From Melastoma dodecandrum (lineage: Eukaryota > Streptophyta > Magnoliopsida > Myrtales > Melastomataceae): 64,000 bases of DNA. Shown piece after piece: positions 50,001-62,249 of this stretch (position 1 is the first letter of the stretch; the number at the start of each line of letters is the position of its first letter). The stretch is taken from positions 186,001 through 250,000 of the forward strand of contig JARUPY010000248.1 in NCBI GenBank assembly GCA_029817715.1. The letters are read 5' to 3'. Under the pieces are notes generated by a model that was not told the DNA's origin, searched no databases, and worked only from the letters and a program-made list of their open reading frames with translations. A program made the translations under genes and the position numbers.

Positions 50001-52231
50001 CCATCAACATGAACAACATCTGAGGACGGCTCATTGCCAGGAAATGTGGATATAAGCTTTCTCTGCTCAACATTTTCTGCTTGCTGGGCTGGTGGCCTTG
50101 TGAGTGCCTCCAAAGCTTCTGAAGGCACTTCTCCTTGGCCATTCGCCCTGGGCTGAATAACACTCACAGGTTCAAAAAAACCATTCCCAATGGCCCTTGC
50201 TAATACGGTACCGTCTAGTTTTTGGGGTTTCATATTGTCTTCCAGCCTCAGGCTGTGGAAAATGGAGGTTGACAATGGTGTGGTGCTTGTGGTGCCAGTC
50301 TTCTGGTCCTGTACCACAGTATCTGAATGTGCATGTGGTAAAGCTTTCTGACACATATAACAGTCTTCAAACTTTGTAATGCTTTCAGACTGATTACTTG
50401 GCTGACTAGTAGTGGATCCTTCAGAGAAGACAACTGGTCCAGATGCAACAACTTGGTTCCAACCATAACCACCACCAACAACTGCACCTGGTGCTTGCAG
50501 ATGGTACGGATTCTGAGTTTGATCAATTGGAACAAGGAACACCCTAGGCCCAGATGATCTCTCTTGTTCCAACTGGCCCTGTTGAATAAGAGTAGGCCTC
50601 ATGCCGACTTGTGGAGCAGCAGCAGGGACCATAGTCATATGAACTGGAGAGATGAAATGATGTGGATTAGGACCAGCTACAGCAGCATGGTATTGTTGAG
50701 GGGCGAATATTGGAGCAGCAGTGCCAATCAGATGAGGATTAGAAAAATTTGCCTCTGGAGGAATGGATGCCACCAGATTGATGTTTTCAGCATGAGCATC
50801 CACATAAGCAGGCTCGTAAGAAGATGCAGAAGCATGACCCACTCCTGAAACAGCTGGCGGAAGATCATATCCCACAGGCCTCGGGGGTGAAGAATCAAGC
50901 GTGGACATATGCCTTTCATCTTCCGGTTGTGAGGAGGGTGCTTGTTGAAGACTGCAGTTGACTGCTGGAAAACCAGCATTTGAATTAGAGTTCCCAGCCA
51001 TCGGAGGGTTCGGATCAACAAAAAAAATCTTAGTTGTAACGCTAGAGACGGCCAAATTTCCCCCAGGAGACAACATACTGGATGATGGTGGCCCAGCAGC
51101 GTCGCTTTGTCCACAAACCAAGCTTTCAAGAGGTTCGTGGCCACTAAGCTCAGAATTCTGAGTAGATGCAGCGCTTGCTATACTCTCCTTCCTAGCTATG
51201 CATGGGCCCATGGAATCCATCATGCCATTCACTGCTTCAACATACCTCTGCCCACTATTATTCAGGTCACCAAACTGAACCATGCCTGTGGAGTCGAGCT
51301 CAGAAGCCGAGAATAGAAATATACGCAACTTATTGGACCCATCCAAACACCTTTCCGACAACTTCTCATACTCTTCCATCATATTATCAAGGTCATCAGG
51401 ACAGGATACGGAGACCAGAGCATCAAGATCCTCATCCGGTAGCTGGTACTTAATAATGACCGGTTGACCATAGATGTCCATCACTTTCTGAACAAGCTCG
51501 TTGAAACATATGTCTTTCTTGATACTGACTATCCTCGTCTGACCGCCAACATATCTCAACATTCCATCACTTGGTCTAGGCAAGATTTTGCCCCCGAAAC
51601 TGCACAAGAACTTTACCTTCTTTGAACCCTCTCCACCATCCACACTATACTGTACAGCCCCGCTGACACTGCCCAGGTTCCTGTGGCTAGATTTCTGGGT
51701 GGATGTAGATATCAAATCATGGGCCGACTGTTCTTCTGAGCAACCATTATCTGTACCACCCAAATTTCCACTAGAATTCATGCCAATCGCACTCGAGCCA
51801 CTCGTCTGATCCCCAGCATTGCCACCAATTGTCCCAATTCTATCAATAGTATACCTGGTCAAATCAACAGCATTTACCCCACCGAAACCAACTGCACCCA
51901 CCAAATTAGGGCTGTAACCGATCCGGACAGCAGGATTCATGCTCATATTCGCATAAGGTATCGCTGCATTAGGATACCACGCGGCAACATTTGGGGGGGA
52001 ATTGACATAACCCAAACCTCCAAACCCAGGGTCAGATACTGCCGCTGGGTAGAAAACCTGCACCGAAGACTGAGGGCTGCCTCCTTCGGGAACCGAAGGG
52101 GCGTAAAACCCTTCCGCAGTCCGACCAGCCACAGTGGCCGGGGAAGCTGTGACACGGGACTCCTCAGCGAGGCTCCGAGCCACGTTAATGGGCCTCAGAG
52201 CCTTAGGTATCGAGTTCTGATCGAATGCCAT
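47046..52231 (-). CDS. PB1-domain Raf-like MAPKKK (B-group Raf kinase)
   Basis: Nine coding exons (minus): 52231-49009, 48921-48737, 48641-48570, 48483-48331, 48220-48057, 47962-47815, 47661-47539, 47429-47342 and 47251-47046. All phases match, giving 1453 residues. A PB1 domain spans about residues 203-308 ([19 protein letters not shown]...[19 protein letters not shown]). A long low-complexity Ser/Pro/Gln-rich region follows. The kinase domain is about residues 1168-1430: glycine loop [15 protein letters not shown] lysine near 1194, HFDLKSDN with catalytic Asp near 1296, GDLGLSK in place of DFG-S, and [16 protein letters not shown] and GDLG are normal for plant Raf-like kinases. Plant B-group Rafs act upstream of SnRK2 in osmotic and ABA signalling (known for the group). 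The last intron has two in-frame acceptors. Confidence 0.95.
47241..47293 (-). other. Tandem-duplicated 3' splice site of the last kinase exon
   Basis: The phrase AACAGGCGGGATTGT occurs twice on the minus strand, so two identical acceptors (CAG before 47290 and CAG before 47251) lie exactly 39 nt apart. Use of the distal one adds 13 in-frame residues with no stop ([13 protein letters not shown] before GGIVSN) between the HYGAII block and the LRPPVP block of the kinase domain. Confidence 0.85.
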
Positions 52232-52768
52232 GTCTGCCCAACTACAACTAAGACCACCAAAACTTCCTATACAACGCAGAAAAGGAAACGGCGCAAGCTA
52301 AGATTTCGACGAACTGGGCACCCTTATTTGGACTATACACGAGCTGGGCACGCCTCAAAATTCACACCGCGACGTAACCGAAGCACCCCCATACAAATCA
52401 ACCTCCGGGTAGCCCACGAATAAAAGAGTGACCTTTTGGACAAAAGAGAGAAAAAAGCCGCGGGTTACCGTTCTACTAGAAGGGATATGCACCGCTGCCG
52501 AACAGAGAAAGATAGAGGAGTTCAGTCGATGTGGGGAGAAACATTTTTTTTGCTGGTTGGAATGGGATCAAGTTGTCGGATCTGATTAAACCTTCCAGCA
52601 AACAAAAAAAAAAGGAAACAGAGTGTCGATGGGGATGAATATTAAGATTTGGTCGGACGATGTAGATAGGGGGGAGGAGCTAAAGAACGGCCAATGGCAC
52701 GTGTACGGTTTGCATGCAATTGCAAGTTCCCGGTCCATGTCATCTTTTTGGTCAAAAACTTTTCATTG
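52232..52768. other. Upstream region of the Raf-like kinase
   Basis: Probably the 5' UTR and promoter. It holds an A/T homopolymer-rich patch near 52545-52615 and no other feature. Confidence 0.5.
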
Positions 52769-53107
52769 TTAAATCTTTATTGAATGACACCAAGTTCTGG
52801 TTTCGGGTAGCCTTTGCTTGAGAGTATTATTGAAGTAGTGAACGAAACTTCCAAACAATTTCTTTTGCATCTCCTCACAGATTAAAGGTCCACATCCACA
52901 AGACGTAAGCAGAAGGGCTGGTTCTAAGTGAACTCCATCATGCCTTTCCAGTATAACCTTTGCTTCAAATCCTATCCGGGACAATGTCTTTGAGATACTG
53001 GCTCTTTGATACCACACAGTATTCCCTCGATCGAGTATTGAAACCTCAATACCCGCCCCTTGTTTCGAATTAAAAAATATGTCACTTTGTCACACCCCAT
53101 AAGCTTT
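52769..53107 (-). other. Open frame of unknown origin cut by the copia insertion
   Basis: A minus frame stays open from near 53070 to a stop at 52769 (about 100 codons) and includes WYQRASISKTLSRIGFEAKV and LEPALLLTSCGCGPLICEEM. I do not recognise it. It has no ATG until 53017, and the retrotransposon joins at 53107, so any upstream part lies beyond it. Within it, TGTGGTATCAAAGAGCC (minus strand, near 53000) resembles a primer-binding site with two extra A. It may therefore be a retroelement leader, or the last exon of a broken gene. Confidence 0.3.
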
Positions 53108-53654
53108 TGTTAGAAATTTTATTTTTAATTTATTTTTATCTATTTTATTTTTCTTTATTAAAGTATATTTTATAAAACAAAGACATAAGATAGTGTATGA
53201 AATCTCACTAAAGTATCGTGATATCTAAAGTTATTGGGATATGCGCATCTCGTTTGTTAAATGTGGCTTATAATTGGGTGTAGGCTACGGTATATTACGG
53301 TTAGGTCCATTTCTCTGTCCTTCAAATCATTATTTAACTAAGAGGCAAAACTGACATTTCATAAAAAGAAATCATTTATTAAGTTTTCCTGTATCCGAGT
53401 TAATCACCTTGACAGATATATTGTCAGTTTCTTTGGCCTCCTCCATCGAGAGCAGCCGTACGGGAAGGAAATTGAGAAGAAGATCTACGTCGCCCAGGTT
53501 TCAATCTTCAGATTTACGGTATGGCGAACGTGGCGAATACGGGTACGTTTTATTTTCCCTAAATCTTTCTCAGTGACTGTAAACCCGCGTAATCGATCCA
53601 GTCTTCTGCTGTTTTCTCTGTTTTGTGGTTTCTGTGATGATGTGAATTTTCACA
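53108..53654 (+). repeat. 5' LTR (547 bp)
   Basis: Aligns over nearly its whole length with 59469-60054; differences include substitutions and several short insertions or deletions. The primer-binding site TGGTATCAGAAC (53657-53668, one mismatch to the usual iMet site) follows the LTR end after two bases. Confidence 0.93.
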
Positions 53655-54289
53655 TGTGGTATCAGAACGGATTACGCGGATTTGAGTAAAGAATTTTCAA
53701 TTTCACATATTGAATTTGTGTTATCCGTTTGATTGAGAAAAACTGATTACGGCTAGAGTTTTGGAAAACCTGATCGTTCTGTCTGTTTTTTTAAGGTATA
53801 TTACTAATTAGGTTATTTATATTATTATTATTATTATATAGGCCCAAAAATGGGCTATAATATTAAAAAAAAAACGTGCCGCGGCCCAAGTGGGCCAGAT
53901 CAAAATTGGCTTCCTCAGCCCAATTGGGCAGAGCCTTGTTTTAAAAAAATGTTATTATTAGGCCTGGTCCAAGTGGACTAGGCCCGGCCCGAATTGGTTA
54001 AAAAAAACAAAAGGATAATGATGGGGTTGTGGGCTTAGCCCACGCCATCCTAAGGGGCCGGCCTATCGTGGGTCAGCGCCGGTCACCAGTCCGACAGTCA
54101 AGGCAGGTCGACCGGCGGTCAACGGTCAAACTTTGACCGAAAAAAATTAAAAAAATTATTAATAAAAAAAACTTGAGGTTTTAAATAGATGTTGCACATA
54201 TTATAAAGTTTGTTATACGCAATCATTTTAATTTAGACTCGTGAAAGGAAATATAAAATCATATATACACGAGTAAAGGGTCACACTTA

Positions 54290-54600
54290 CAATCTTTTGG
54301 TGTGACGAACGTTATGAGCCTAGTGAGATTTGACCATGTTGTACTATGAACGCTTGGTTGCCAAAGTGACCCGTTTATGGTGACAGTTGGTCCTTAAGAC
54401 ATGCATTTATTTATTGAAGGAACATCATAATATGCTGCAAGTGTGTGGCTACTAAAGTGGCTCGCTTATACGTGAAAAGTGGTAGTTCCTTAAAGATGGC
54501 ATGTATGAATTCCCACAATTTTTATTATAGCACATTGTGCTGTGTATGATTTCACTAAAGTGGATCGTGCATGGTGACACGTGATCGGGTGTGGGAATTA
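54290..54600 (+). repeat. Degenerate repeats in the copia leader
   Basis: Diverged units such as GGTTGCCAAAGTGACCCG, GGCTACTAAAGTGGCTCG and TTTCACTAAAGTGGATCG recur roughly 90-110 bp apart. They lie between the 5' LTR and Gag and are non-coding. Confidence 0.55.
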
Positions 54601-57023
54601 TTTGATTCTGGATCATTGGATTAGACTATTTATTTCCCAAAGGTAATGAATTTGTCGAATCTGTTGTTTCTTTATGATCTTTATGGGAATGTTTCTCTGC
54701 TTTGTGTTTTCTCTACCCAAAGGAGAGTTGACATTGAAGTATGAGGATTCTTCATAATTGTTTGATCTAATTGATCGATCTTATACGGCTCATGACACTT
54801 AATGGTTGCGTTGCTTTTGTTCTACAGTTTCCTTCAATATGTGCAACAATGTTGCCACCATAGAGGTCTTAAGTGGTTCAAATTATAAGAGGTGGAAGCA
54901 GAACCTAGAGTTTGCTATGGGCTACATCAATCAGGATATGGGTCTTACAATTGATAAACCTGCGGTGCCCACTGATGCGAGCTCAATCCAGGAGAAGGAG
55001 AATTATGAGAAATGGGCACACGCAAATAAAATGTGCATGCTGGCCCCAAAAAGGTCTATCCCGGATCATCTCCTTAGTGGTTTACCAGAGACTAATAATG
55101 CAAAGGCTCTTCTTGCTGCTATTGGAGAGCGATATCAAGGTATCTGATAATGCGGAGATCACACACCTGCTGGAGATGATGAATGCTTTGGCTTACAAGG
55201 ATTTTGTCAATGTGAGAGAGTACATTATGAGATGGGTGCATGTGCAGTCTAAGCTACGTGCCCACAAGATTGATATGCCAGAGAATTACATTGTTCATCG
55301 CATCCTCAGCTCTTTGCCTCTTGAGTTTGGAATGATCAAGACTGCTTTTAATACTCAAGGAGAGAGTTGGACAGTGAATGAGTTGATCACTCGTTGTGTT
55401 GCTGAGGAGGGGAAAATTAAGAAAGACATGGGGTCGAATGTTTTTGTAGTGACCGGTACTGGATCAAGTTTCCGTAAAGGAAAAGGATTTCAAAAAGGGT
55501 TTCAGTGTTGGACAGAAGCATGACAAAACAGTTCAGAATGATGCACCTGTGAGTGCTAAAGTGGCATTAAGTGTTTCTTTTGTGAGAAAATGGGACACTT
55601 GAAGAAAGACTATTACCGGTACAAGAATTGGCTTGAGAAGCAAAAGAAGAAATGTGGGAGGTAAACCGTCAGCTTTGGTTTGTTTCGAATCAAATCTTGC
55701 CGATGTGTCGTCAAATACTAAGTGGATAGATAGCGGTGCATCTGTTCATATTGCTATGACCTTACAGGGATTCCAGAAGCAAAGGATGCCAAATGAATAT
55801 GAAGGCAAGGTGAAAGTGGGGAATAACGCAGAAGCTGCCATTGAATTTATAGGAGTTGTTAGACTTCCTTTATATTCAGGCTTTGAACTTATTTAAGAGA
55901 ATGTTTTGTATATTCCCACTTTCAGGAGAAACTTGATCTATGTTCCTGTGTTGGACAAATTTGGATTCAGTTGTTTATTTCAGAATGACTTTATACAGTT
56001 GTAGTTAAATTCAAAAGTTGTTGGTAGTGCGACATTATCCAATGGCCTTTATTGATTGGATTTGATACCTTCATATGGTGTTGAATCCTTATATGCTGAA
56101 TCTTCAGCGCCTAAAAGAGCTTTGTCGAATGATAAGTCTTCGATGTTGTGGCACAAACGTTTGGGCCACATATCTAAAGAGCGAGTGGAACGTCTTATAA
56201 AGGACAATTTGCTTCCCTCTCTCGATTTCAGTGACATGGAGACTTGTGTTGATTGTATCCGATGAAAGTTGACGAAGACTCGGAAGAAGGGAGCCACACG
56301 TAGTACCAGTCTACTGGAAATTGTGCATACAGATATCAGTGGACCTCTTCAGACTGTGGAAATAAGTATTGCATCACCTTCATAGACGATTTCTCTCGTT
56401 ACGGCTACGTATTTCTCATAAAAGAGAAGTCTGAGGCTTTGGAGAAATTTAAGGTCTTCAAGATAGAAGTTGAGAATCAATTGGAGAAAACAATTAAGAT
56501 TGTGAGATCCGATAGGGGTGTTGAGTATTATGGTAGACATATAGGCTCCGGACAGCAGATTGGGCCGTTTGCTAAATTTTTGCAAGAATGTGGTATCGTG
56601 CCACAATATACTATGCCTTATACACCTGAGTAGAATGGCGTGACCGAACGAAGGAATCGAACTCTGATGGATATGGTAAGGAGTATGATGGATAAGTGCA
56701 ACTTGCCTAACTATCTATGGGGAGAGATACTTAAGACAGTTGCATACATTCTCAATAGAGTTCCCATCAAGTCTGTGCAGAAGACTCCATTTGAGTTGTA
56801 GACTGGGAGAAAGCCTAGTCTTAATCATTTTCGTGTTTGGAGTTGTCCAGCGGAGGTGAGATTGTTCAATCCAGTCAAGAAGAAGACATATCCCCGAACA
56901 ATTCGTACCTTCTTCATTGGGTATCCGGAAAGATCTAAAGGTTAAAGGTTCTATTGTCCCTCGAGGGGAAATAAAATAGTTGAGTCCTTTACCGCGAAGT
57001 TTCTAGAGAATGATATTGAGGAT

Positions 57024-58624
57024 GTGCAAGATTTTCCTGCTACCTCATCCGATGATCGTAATTTCGTTGTCATTCCCATGCCAGTTTCTACGGGAACTAC
57101 GGTTGTAGCGGCTCCTATTGGAACGGATGGTGTGCAGGGAGATGAGAAGGAAACGATTGTTGAAAATCCTTCGGTTGTTACAGAAATGGTTCCCGTGAGG
57201 AGATCAACTAGAGTAAGGAGACCTGTTTTATCTAATGATTATATTGTCTTCCTTGGCGAAGATTGCGGTGGATTAGTGAGTGATCCCATAAACTTTAAGG
57301 AAGCAGTCGGCAGACCTCAAAGCAATGAATGGTTAGCTGCAATGAAAGATGCGTTGCAGTCTATGGCAACAAATGATGTGTGGGAGCTCTCAGAACTGCC
57401 GGTTGGACAAAAGGCAGTTGGTTGTAAATGGGTTTTCAAGACCAAGAAATACGCCAAAGGTAACATTGGACATCATAAGGCAAAGCTAGTAGCTAAGGGA
57501 TTCACTCAACGAGCAGGTGTTGATTACATGGAGACTTATTCTCCAGTTTCCTCTAAAGATACATTCAGAATTATGATAGCACTAGTTGCACACTTTGATC
57601 TAGAGTTACATCAGATGGATGTGAAAACATCTTTTCTAAATGGAAACCTCTTGGAGAGTGTTTATATGGAACAGCCAGAGGGTTTTGTGGTAGAAGGATT
57701 TGAACACATGGTTTGCAAATTAAAGAAGTCCATTTATGGGTTAAAGCAGGCTTCCCGACAATGGTATTTAAAGTTTGATGAGGTGGTAGCGTCCTTTGGA
57801 TTTATTGAGAATCTATTTGATCAGTGTGTTTATATGAGGACTAGTAGGAGTAGTTTCATTTTTCTTGTCCTCTATGTGGATGATATCCTTCTTGCAAGTA
57901 ATGATTTAACACTGTTACACGAAACAAAGGAGATGTTATCTAGATCCTTTGATATGAAGGATTTGGCGAGGCTGCTTATGTGCTTGGAATTGAAATTTAT
58001 CGAGACAGATCTCGAAATATGCTAGGTCTGAGCCAAAGAAGCTATATTGATAAAGTACTTGAGCGATTCGCTATGCAGTCTTACAAACCTGGAGAAGTAC
58101 CAATATTGAAAGGAGATAAGTTCAGTAAAGATCAATGTCCCGAGAATGATATTGAGAAAGAGTCCATGAAGGACATACCTTATAGCAGCGTAGTTGGTAG
58201 CTTGATGTATGCTCAGGTCTGTACCAGACCAGATCTTGCCTTTCCTGTCAGTGTTCTTGGTAGATATTTGTCTAATCCGGGAAAGGAGCATTTGATTGCT
58301 GCTAAGAAGGCAATAAGATATTTGCGACGAACTAAGGCTAACATGTTGGTATATAAGAGAGTGGATAACCTTGAGGTGGTCGGATATACAGATTCTGATT
58401 TTGCGGGTTGTTCTGATGACATGAAGTCAACCTCGAGTTACATATTCATGTTGGCTGGAGGAGCTATTTCCTGGAAAAGTGTTAAACAGACTCTCATAGC
58501 TTCCTCGACTATGCATGCAGAGCTTGTTGCATGTTATGGGGCGTCTTCTCATGATGTTTGGCTCAGAAATTTTATTTCGGGCCTTAGAGTTGTTGACTCC
58601 ATTGTTAGACCATTAGTGATCTAG
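57024..58624 (+). pseudogene. Copia reverse transcriptase and RNase H, frameshifted
   Basis: The first frame (57024-58025) carries the RT core, including VGCKWVFKTK, HQMDVKTSFLNG, MEQPEGF, KSIYGLKQASRQWY and the catalytic YVDD. The second frame (57980-58624) continues with GIEIYRDRS, PYSSVVGSLMYAQVCTRPD and the RNase H region up to AELVACYGA, then stops at 58622-58624. One frameshift near 57975 separates them. The first aspartate of RT (DVKT) and the YVDD pair are retained. Confidence 0.92.
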
Positions 58625-59457
58625 TGTGATAACAGTGTTGCGGTTTTCTACTCCAAGAATAACTGAACTACGGGTGGTTTTAAGCACATGGAGATTAAGT
58701 ATCTTAAAGTTCGCGAGCTAGTAAAGCAAGGCGATATTGTTGTTAATCATATCGGTACAGAGTCGATGTTAGCAGACCCACTAACTAAAGGACTTAGACT
58801 CGTAGCCTTTAAGAAGCATGTTGTAGACATGGGTATCTTAGAGTCCTTTGATGTTTTCGGTTAGTGAGAGCCTATGATACTCTTTGGTTGTATCCGACAA
58901 TTTATTTTATGAACTTTCAGTGTTTTGTTCGATATTGAGTATCTTATTGTCGAAATTATATATTTTTTACATGCATGAAGTTACTTTTATATCTTGTGCA
59001 CATGACAGTTATTAAAGAAAATCTTGAGACTTGGTGCTTAGTCTCAAGTAAGACAGTATTGTCACTAAAGTTTGTCTCTGATAAAGGACCGTAAAGTTTG
59101 TGCGCATTCAAGTTTATGAGACATATAAAGGAGCATCATTTGCTCAAAGGTCTTTCTGGCTCGTTATGGGCATAAGGTTACAGAAAGATTAGGACAGACT
59201 GAATTATCATTAAATTTGATCACTTAAGGGATGCTAATTCGGTTATACCGCCACATTGACCCGTGACGTCTTGATTGCTTCGTGTTGTGATTATGGCTGT
59301 CTTGTATCATTGAGTGATGCTCTGACGGCCATAGTTCGATGCTGGATGATTTAGTTGTTCGGGGTTGTTTGAGATGTCGTTTTTATATTGGCCATACAGA
59401 TGTTATAGCCTGAAAGTCATTTTTTAAAATACTTTTCGAGTACAATTAATGTTGCCC

Positions 59458-59468
59458 AAGTGGGAGAA
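59458..59468 (+). other. Polypurine tract
   Basis: AAGTGGGAGAA directly precedes the TGTTAG start of the 3' LTR, where plus-strand priming occurs in LTR elements. Confidence 0.8.
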
Positions 59469-60054
59469 TGTTAGAAATCTCTTATTTTTGGGCTTCCATT
59501 AATTGTTTATTTTTAATTTACTTTTATATATTTTATTTTACTTTATTAAAGTATATTTTATAAAACAAAGACATAAAACAGTGTATGAAATCCCACTAAA
59601 GTATCGTGATCTCTAAAGTTATTGGGATATGCGTCTCGCGTTTGTTAAATGTGGCTTATAGTTGGGTATATGCTATTTTATAACCTATGGTCCATGGATA
59701 AGACATAGGTTACGGTATATTACGGCTAGGTCCCTTCCCTTGTCCTTCAAACCATTATTTAACTAAGGGGCAAAACTGACATTTCATAAAAGGAAATCAT
59801 TTATTAAGTTTTCCCCGACAGACATATCGTCAGTTTCTTTGGCCTCCTCCGAGAGCAGCCGTACGAAAAGGAAAATGGGAAAAAGATCTACGCCGCCCAG
59901 GTTTCAATCTTCAGATTTACGGTATAGTGAACATGGCGAATAAGGGTACATTTTCTTTTTCCTAAATCTTTTTCGGTGACCGTAAAACCACGTAATCGAT
60001 ACAGTTTTCTGTTTTCTCGGTTTTGTGGTTTATGTGATTACGTGATTTATCACA
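59469..60054 (+). repeat. 3' LTR (586 bp)
   Basis: Begins TGTTAGAAAT and ends TTATCACA. It is longer than the 5' LTR mainly through extra blocks near 59480-59510 and 59675-59710, and lacks a block present near 53390-53420 of the 5' LTR. The GCTTT target duplication follows. Confidence 0.93.
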
Positions 60055-60059
60055 GCTTT

Positions 60060-60555
60060 TCCCTAGGAAAGATGGTCAAGTTTTAGTTAAAAAGGACAAG
60101 ACATGAATGGATAAGAAGGGGGCTTGTTCCAAAAAATGAATGATGAATAAGTTGATGATGAGAGAAGATTCATACCTTATTATTGCATCCTAAACGCGTC
60201 TATGTAATGAAATTTTTTTTTGGGGGTCCCCCTAACGAGACTGTAACCCCTCCCGATTCTCCCGATTCATGTCCACTTAGGAAGTTCCCAACGCTAGGCC
60301 TCACAAGGAGACCATTCCCATCCCTTATAAGAATCCTCCCCAGAATTAAATATACCTCACGACTCGCGACAACTGAATAACGAACACACACAAACTCACC
60401 TAATCGCCCCACCTTGTAAGAAAAACAACCTGCCGCCCCCTCTGTTTCCTTTTATTTCCAGATTCGTGTCTTCCACCCGGGGTGGATTCGATCGATTGTG
60501 GGTTGTTTTCTGGGCTAAAGATCTCGTCTTTCCTTCTTGGGTTGTTCGGACCCAA
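60060..60555. other. Upstream region of the RING gene
   Basis: Probably promoter and 5' UTR. Nothing else supported. Confidence 0.5.
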
Positions 60556-61385
60556 ATGGCTGGGATGTTGCCAGGGGTGGAATGTGCTCGGAGGCGGCGG
60601 ATCCACCAGGGCGGTTCCGGGATGTCGTACAATCAGCAGTCGACCGCGGCCTGTGGATGGACGCGTCGTCTCTTCTTCAGCCTCTACACCAGCAGCCATG
60701 AGACGCATCATGGCTCCACCGGCGCGATGGTAATAAAAGAAACAGACTTCCATTTCGAAAAGTTTTCACGTTTCCTGGATTCCAGATTTCCTGTGTTGCT
60801 GATTTTTGGGGTGTCGGGCGAGTTGTAGCAGAAGCACGTGGGGGTAGGCGGAGGAGGAGGATACAGGGATGATGTGAATCTGGGGGGAGCTGCCAGAGAA
60901 GCCAAGGAGAGATTGGATATGAAGCTGAGATCCCAGTTGAAATCTCAATCCGGGAGGTTTGTTCAAATCATTCGTCATTAGACATCAACACTTGGCCGGC
61001 TGGCCGGCTTTATCAGTTTTAGTGAGTGCTGATGATAGATATGTGATATCCCAGGTGGGGCTACAACAGCGGAAACGGGCAAAGCTCGACGCGTGTGGCT
61101 TTCGCCCTGAGGAACCTGCAGACGGAGGTGTTGGGGACGAGGAAGGTGGGGGGAGGGGGTTCGCTGAGGATGTTAAAGTGGGGGAGGATGAAGTGGAGGT
61201 CGATGGAGCAGGAGGAATGTGTGGTGTGCCTGGAGAGGTTTAGGAATGGGGAGAACCTGGCGAACCTGCAGTGTGGTCACAGGTTCCACACCAGGTGCCT
61301 GGTCCCCTGGCTTGAGTCCAACTCCCACTGCCCTTGCTGTAGGATGGATGTCTCCCTACCTTCACCCACACCCTCTCCTGTGTAA
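60556..61385 (+). CDS. RING-H2 E3 ubiquitin ligase
   Basis: Three exons (60556-60729, 60832-60956, 61055-61385) join in phase to 209 residues. The start MAGMLPGVECARRRRIHQ is a conserved N-terminal signature of a small plant RING family. The middle exon carries AAREAKERLDMKLRSQLK, and the last exon the RING-H2 finger near residues 152-193: C-VV-C, QC-G-H-RF-H-TR-C, and CPCC (Cys3-His2-Cys3 order) with the usual PWL before the last Cys pair. RING-H2 fingers recruit ubiquitin-loaded E2 enzymes (known); the substrate is unknown. No membrane helix is seen. A Ser/Pro tail (SLPSPTPSPV) ends the protein. Confidence 0.9.
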
Positions 61386-62249
61386 TAAGTTAAAAAACAA
61401 CCTTTGTGTCAGAACCTTAAGGAAAGATCTCAGTAGGTGTGAAGTGTCTTTTGGTTGAATGCCCTTCTGTTCTCATGTTGGGTGATCGCATGATTGAACT
61501 GGGAATTCCTTAGAACAAGAAACCATATATGCAAGGGTAGTGGGAAGAACGACAGCGACTTGCATTACACCCTGTTCAGTCTGCATTATTATCTCTAGGA
61601 GGGGGGCCTCGGGCTGCGAGTCCGGGACAGTACAATAATTGCATGGAAAATGATTCCGATAAGACCTTTCCCCACTCCTCTTGATTTGGACCCCGAAGAT
61701 GCAGTGTAACTTTTGTGGTATGCTGGGATTACTGCAATTGCAAGGGACGCACTAAGCTTTGTCTCCCCCCCCCCCCCCCAACACACCCAAGAGTGAATAA
61801 TGACAGGCACATTTGGATTGGTAATGATTCACTTGTAAGAAATACAAGGGGATTCCATTTACATGCACGTAAGAATTTTCCACTTCTATGAATAAATTAT
61901 TGTATTGGTGATCTTTCATTAACAATGTTTACTTTCACTCATTTTTGGGTACGGGCCAAAATCACTCCAAGCTAACGGCCCATTGGGCCCTGTTAATAAA
62001 GGGGGGCCTTATACGACATCGTACTCACTCCACCTTCTTACAAATATCCAACGGATAGATTTCAAAAAGGGTAACAAACGTTCGCCCACGTTCAAAATCA
62101 CCACCCCCTGTCCTGACAGAAAGACTTTTAACTATTTTTCTTACTATCTGTTTTACTCCTGATCGATCTCAACAGGAAGGATCGAGGAGTGAATCCGAAG
62201 GTTGCGAATTCGTTGACGGCGGTAGCTCTCGCGGTTGCTTTGGCTGAAG
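61386..62249. other. Intergenic region with poly-C run
   Basis: 3' UTR of the RING gene and upstream region of the next gene. A run of 15 C lies at 61765-61779. Nothing else supported. Confidence 0.5.

Larger units (their letters stand above)
53108..60054 (+). mobile_element. Full-length, decayed Ty1/copia retrotransposon
   Basis: Flanked by a perfect 5-bp target duplication GCTTT (53103-53107 and 60055-60059). Both LTRs begin TGTTAG and end CACA. Internal order is typical: Gag (about 54839-55520), CCHC knuckle near 55575 (CFFCEKMGHLKKD), protease (IDSGASVH, near 55728), integrase (HKRLGH near 56155; DISGPLQT near 56332), reverse transcriptase (57024-58025, with YVDDILL near 57875) and RNase H (57980-58624, with YTDSDFAGC near 58387). 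Frameshifts and stops break Gag near 55140, the integrase near 56265 and 56630, and the RT/RNase H junction near 57975. It is therefore non-autonomous. The order PR-IN-RT-RH identifies copia rather than gypsy. Confidence 0.96.

Noticed and set aside
50728..51144. 138-residue minus frame inside the kinase gene
   Set aside because: It is an out-of-frame reading of the long first kinase exon.
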